Below are positions 7,399 to 9,450 of a DNA stretch of 9,450 nt, piece after piece. A program made the translations under genes and the position numbers. This DNA is from Sulfidibacterium sp964473895. GTDB taxonomy: Bacteria > Bacteroidota > Bacteroidia > Bacteroidales > F082. The stretch is from contig CAYYRE010000121.1 of assembly GCA_964473895.1 (NCBI GenBank), positions 1 through 9,450 on the forward strand. Reading direction: 5' to 3'. How positions within the stretch are numbered: the first letter of the stretch is position 1; every line of letters begins with the position of its first letter. A model generated the notes under the pieces. That model saw nothing but the letters and a program-made list of their open reading frames with translations, did not search any database and was not told the origin of the DNA.

Positions 7399-7429
7399 TT
7401 GTTATTTTGATAAAATGTCTCTTACTTTG
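7399..7429 (+). promoter_or_regulatory. Predicted promoter of the small lipoprotein gene
   Basis: TTG (7399-7401) and TTACTTTG (7422-7429) are separated by 20 bases. The second is one mismatch from the Bacteroidota -7 consensus TAnnTTTG and the first fits the -33 box. Initiation would be near 7433-7437, about 22-26 bases before the ATG at 7459. The element lies in the gap shared with the divergent ung gene. Confidence 0.4.
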
Positions 7430-7458
7430 TACAGACTTCTAAAATTGTGTTGCAAGTT

Positions 7459-7593
7459 ATGAAAAAAATAGCCATACTCGTTTCCATCCTCCTTTTTATC
7501 AGCCTGCTGGCCACCTCTTGCGCTTCAACAAGCCAGACCGGATGTGCCGCTTATAACAGCGTGAAAAAATACCAGAAAGAGGTAAAATACTGA
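7459..7593 (+). CDS. Very small predicted lipoprotein (44 aa)
   Basis: The reading frame has 44 codons and a TGA stop. Residues 1-20 form a lipoprotein signal: MKK, a hydrophobic stretch (IAILVSILLFISLL), then ATSC with the lipidated cysteine predicted at position 21. The mature peptide is only 24 residues: CASTSQTGCAAYNSVKKYQK then EVKY. It has a second cysteine and a basic, tyrosine-containing tail. A fitting promoter lies upstream. Lipobox serine before cysteine is common in Bacteroidota. I do not recognise a named family and give no function. It would sit anchored in the inner or outer membrane facing the periplasm or surface. It could also be the residue of a longer lipoprotein, but no coding similarity continues past the stop. 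Confidence 0.7.
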   Translation: MKKIAILVSILLFISLLATSCASTSQTGCAAYNSVKKYQKEVKY

Positions 7594-7632
7594 ATTCCCA
7601 ACCGAACCAAACGATTCTTTTTCTGTGTGATG

Positions 7633-7723
7633 TGGGCGTGCCCCCGCCCCGGCGGGGTCGGGCTTTCCGCTACTACTCCTCGCTCGTACCTCGCTGCGGG
7701 GTAACCGCTGCAATCCCTCACGC
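7633..7723. repeat. REP-like GC-rich palindromic intergenic element
   Basis: This block of about 90 bases is far more GC-rich than its surroundings and lies between the convergent lipoprotein and aminotransferase genes. Its ends carry a short inverted repeat, GCGTG (7636-7640) and CACGC (7719-7723). Inside, CCCCGCC (7642-7648) and GGCGGGG (7651-7657) form a strong hairpin, followed by TCGGGCTTTCCGCTAC, a second GC-rich partly paired part (CCTCGC with GCGGGG, around 7689-7701) and GCTGCAATCCCTCACGC. I recall the frame GGGCGT..GTCGGGCTTTCCGCT..GCAATCCCTCACGC as a sequence dispersed between genes in many Bacteroidota genomes, resembling REP elements mobilised by REP-associated transposases. That recollection cannot be tested here. 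The hairpins may also separate the two converging transcripts. The rest of the gap (7594-7632 and 7724-7760) shows only T- and A-rich runs, including an eight-base A run at 7724-7731 that reads as T8 after the aminotransferase gene. Confidence 0.55.
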
Positions 7724-7760
7724 AAAAAAAACGGCAAACCAGCCTATTGAAAAAAACAGA

Positions 7761-9230
7761 TCAATCCAACACAAACCACGAAGCAATCAAAGCCTCCCTG
7801 TTTTTGTCGTGAATATGATAAAACTCGTTGGAAACCGGATCGTAACGGTAATCTTTGGCCCATTCCTCGTGGTGACGGGCAATCTGCTGAACAGCATCAA
7901 TAATAATATCCAGTTCTTCATCCGTCATGGTGGGGTGTAACGAAACCCTGACAAATCCGGGTTTTTTAGAATGGTCACCCCGGCTAATCATTTCGGTAAT
8001 CCGGTGCGATTCTTCGGGGCCGATACCGAGCAAAATGTGCCCGTAAGTACCGGCACAGGCACAACCACCCCGCACCTGTATCCCAAACCGGTCGTTGAGC
8101 ATTCTAACCACTAAATTATAATGTACTTTATCCATATAAAACGAAAAAATACCCAACCGTTCACGAACATTCTCCGCCAATATATGAACCCCCGGGATGC
8201 CCGTAAATCCCTCAAAAGCCTTTTGTACCAGCTGATGTTCCCGCTCACGGATCAAACGGGTATCCATTTGTTCTTTCACCTCAATGGCCAGCGCCGCACG
8301 CATGGCTTGCAAAAATCCCGGCGTGCCGCCATCTTCGCGCAATTCAATATCGTCAAAATACATATGCTCCCCCCAGGGATTCGTCCATTCCACCGTACCA
8401 CCTCCGGGATGGTCGGGCACCCGCCGGTGGTACATCTTTTTGTTGAATATCAGCACACCGGGGCCGCCGGGGCCGCCGAGAAATTTATGGGGCGAAAAAA
8501 AGATGGCATCCAGGTACTCCTTTTCATTTTCGGGATGCATGTCAATATCCACGTAAGGCGCCGAACCTGCAAAATCCACAAAAGCCAATCCGCCATACTC
8601 ATGCATAATCCCCGCCAGGGTATGGTAGGGCGGTTCCACCCCCGTAACATTGGAACAGGCCGAAAACGACCCGATTTTTATTTTCCGCCCTTCGTACCGC
8701 TTGAGCTGCCGGCGCAACGCCTCCGGATCCACCAGGTTGTTTTCATCAGGCTGCAGCAACACCACTTCGGCAATGGTTTCTAACCAGGATGTCTGGTTCG
8801 AATGGTGTTCCATGTGCGTGATAAACACCACCGGACGCTCCTCCTTGGGTATGCAGCGCCCGTCTTCCCACACAGCACAATTTTTCAAGCCCAAAATCCT
8901 TTGCAACTTATTCACCACACCGGTCATCCCAAATCCCGAAGTAATGATGACATCATCAGGCCCCGCATGAACGTGCTCTTTGATTTTATTCCGTGCATAA
9001 TGATAGGCTTTGGTCATCAATGTGCCCGTTTCCGAAGTCTCCGTATGCGTATTGCCCACATAAGGACCAATAATCCTGGCCATTTTTTCTTCAATGGGAG
9101 CATACAACCGTCCACTGGCTACCCAATCGGCATAAATCATTTTTTTCCTGCCGTAAGGAGTCTCAAAATATTGTCCATCGCCAATGGTATTTTTCCTGAA
9201 CTTTTCAAAATGCTTTTCCAAGTTTTGCAT
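7761..9230 (-). CDS. Class V aminotransferase, cysteine desulfurase-like PLP enzyme
   Basis: This 489-residue fold-type I PLP enzyme belongs to the class V group that includes cysteine desulfurases, selenocysteine lyases and isopenicillin-N epimerases. The expected residues are visible: THMEHHSN (139-146, with the His that stacks on PLP), FVDFAGSAPYVDID (217-230, with Asp219 contacting the pyridine nitrogen), FFSPHKFLGGPGGPG (244-258, with Lys249 as the Schiff-base lysine), and VRGGCACAGTYGH (386-398), where Cys390 or Cys392 stands near the persulfide cysteine position of SufS. It is longer than SufS (about 400 residues), with additions at the N-terminus and near the C-terminus. The open frame extends to 9341, but that part runs through a terminator and a leader ORF in another frame, so the ATG at 9230 is chosen. 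The substrate is not proved. The cysteine-rich leader upstream supports a role in cysteine or sulfur metabolism. Confidence 0.85.
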   Translation of the reverse strand: MQNLEKHFEKFRKNTIGDGQYFETPYGRKKMIYADWVASGRLYAPIEEKMARIIGPYVGNTHTETSETGTLMTKAYHYARNKIKEHVHAGPDDVIITSGFGMTGVVNKLQRILGLKNCAVWEDGRCIPKEERPVVFITHMEHHSNQTSWLETIAEVVLLQPDENNLVDPEALRRQLKRYEGRKIKIGSFSACSNVTGVEPPYHTLAGIMHEYGGLAFVDFAGSAPYVDIDMHPENEKEYLDAIFFSPHKFLGGPGGPGVLIFNKKMYHRRVPDHPGGGTVEWTNPWGEHMYFDDIELREDGGTPGFLQAMRAALAIEVKEQMDTRLIREREHQLVQKAFEGFTGIPGVHILAENVRERLGIFSFYMDKVHYNLVVRMLNDRFGIQVRGGCACAGTYGHILLGIGPEESHRITEMISRGDHSKKPGFVRVSLHPTMTDEELDIIIDAVQQIARHHEEWAKDYRYDPVSNEFYHIHDKNREALIASWFVLD

Positions 9231-9261
9231 ACGCCAACACTTTTTTACTTTGTAAGGGCAC

Positions 9262-9297
9262 AAAAAAAACAGCCTTTTCAACGGAAAAGACTGTTTT
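9262..9297 (-). terminator. Intrinsic terminator in the leader of the aminotransferase gene (attenuator)
   Basis: On the minus strand AAAACAGTCTTTTC (9297 to 9284) pairs with GAAAAGGCTGTTTT (9279 to 9266). This is a continuous 14-bp stem with one G-U pair and a CGTT loop, and the T run is eight bases long (9269 to 9262). It is a textbook intrinsic terminator lying 31 bases before the aminotransferase ATG and on the same strand. It must therefore be bypassed for that gene to be expressed from the upstream promoter. The left arm begins inside the TAA stop codon of the leader ORF, tying termination to leader translation. Confidence 0.85.
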
Positions 9298-9367
9298 AAC
9301 AATATGATGCAGGAGTCAAACAACAAACCTGACAACAACATCCGCCGTTACAACAACAATGATTCAT
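9296..9367 (-). CDS. Cysteine-rich leader peptide (23 aa), putative attenuator ORF
   Basis: This 23-residue reading frame starts with ATG at 9367 and stops with TAA at 9298-9296. Nine residues are cysteine, at positions 4-6, 10-12, 15, 16 and 23, and all nine use TGT. The peptide begins MNHCCC, has NGG between the first two cysteine triplets, and ends LTPASYC. A predicted promoter lies just upstream, and an intrinsic terminator begins in its stop codon. This order (promoter, leader ORF rich in one amino acid, terminator, biosynthetic gene) is the classic layout of ribosome-mediated attenuation. Cysteine-rich leaders of this kind are known for sulfur genes in mycobacteria. The alternative is a free metal-binding micropeptide. 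The reading frame is certain; its role is inferred from position and composition. Confidence 0.72.
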   Translation of the reverse strand: MNHCCCNGGCCCQVCCLTPASYC

Positions 9368-9389
9368 GGTTTATTTTCTACGTTTCCTG

Positions 9390-9397
9390 CAAAATTA
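9390..9397 (-). promoter_or_regulatory. Predicted -7 box for the cysteine leader and aminotransferase gene
   Basis: TAATTTTG on the minus strand is an exact match to the Bacteroidota -7 consensus TAnnTTTG. A TTG lies 23 bases upstream (9423 to 9421), somewhat further than usual for a -33 box; TTCC is found at 19 bases. Initiation near 9384-9387 would give a 5' leader of about 17-20 bases before the leader ATG at 9367. The remainder of the gap to the window end (9398-9450) holds nothing else I can name. Confidence 0.5.
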
Positions 9398-9450
9398 ATT
9401 CTTTTTCCGAAATAAGGGAACAATACCCCATCGAAAATCCCCAAAAGGGT

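Noticed and set aside
7724..7750. Possible intrinsic terminator for the aminotransferase gene (GGC-GCC stem with T8 on the minus strand)
   Set aside because: The T run is good but only about three base pairs of stem can form, too weak to call.
9231..9341. Upstream extension of the aminotransferase frame starting at an ATG at 9341
   Set aside because: The extra 37 residues are read through a strong intrinsic terminator and overlap the Cys-rich leader in another frame; the family N-terminus fits the ATG at 9230.
9364..9450. Open minus-strand frame entering from the window edge and ending in a TGA that overlaps the leader ATG (ATGA)
   Set aside because: It could be the tail of an upstream gene coupled to the leader, but the 28 visible codons match nothing I know and contain an exact -7 promoter box; the region reads as a normal intergenic leader. 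Sequence beyond 9450 would decide.

Overview
The window looks like chromosomal DNA of a member of the Bacteroidota, probably Bacteroidales or a close relative. The evidence is a type IX secretion (T9SS) C-terminal sorting domain, start codons with A-rich leaders mostly lacking Shine-Dalgarno sequences, several -7 boxes of the Bacteroidota form TAnnTTTG, and the protein families present. No phage, IS, CRISPR, tRNA or rRNA is visible.

Layout. Positions 1-59 hold the last codons of a plus-strand gene resembling UMP kinase (pyrH). Converging on it is a tight minus-strand operon read from 4121 down to 86: a membrane-anchored PASTA-domain protein, a T9SS-exported surface or secreted protein, and an RluD-type rRNA pseudouridine synthase. 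The first two genes overlap by ATGA and the last two are 2 bases apart. Divergent from this operon is ddl (D-Ala-D-Ala ligase, 4275-5249). The shared 153-bp gap carries an exact -7 box on each strand, placed so that the two 5' ends should overlap slightly. After ddl comes a degenerate array of 15-bp units ending in a perfect hairpin. It is followed by a stand-alone KAS III (FabH-like) enzyme (5547-6632), which converges with ung, uracil-DNA glycosylase (6646-7362). Divergent from ung is a 44-residue lipoprotein (7459-7593), followed by a GC-rich, REP-like palindromic element (about 7633-7723).

The right end is the most interesting part. A minus-strand class V aminotransferase / cysteine-desulfurase-like gene (7761-9230) is preceded by what looks like a complete cysteine attenuator. 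In order, this has an exact -7 box, a 23-codon leader ORF with nine TGT cysteine codons (9296-9367), and a 14-bp hairpin with an eight-T run that begins inside the leader's stop codon. The aminotransferase starts 31 bases further on. This suggests that cysteine supply, read by translation of the leader peptide, controls the desulfurase-like enzyme.

The other genes are mostly housekeeping: nucleotide metabolism, rRNA modification, cell-wall precursor synthesis, fatty-acid-type condensation and DNA repair. ddl and the PASTA protein share a cell-wall theme. The remaining neighbours have no evident common pathway.
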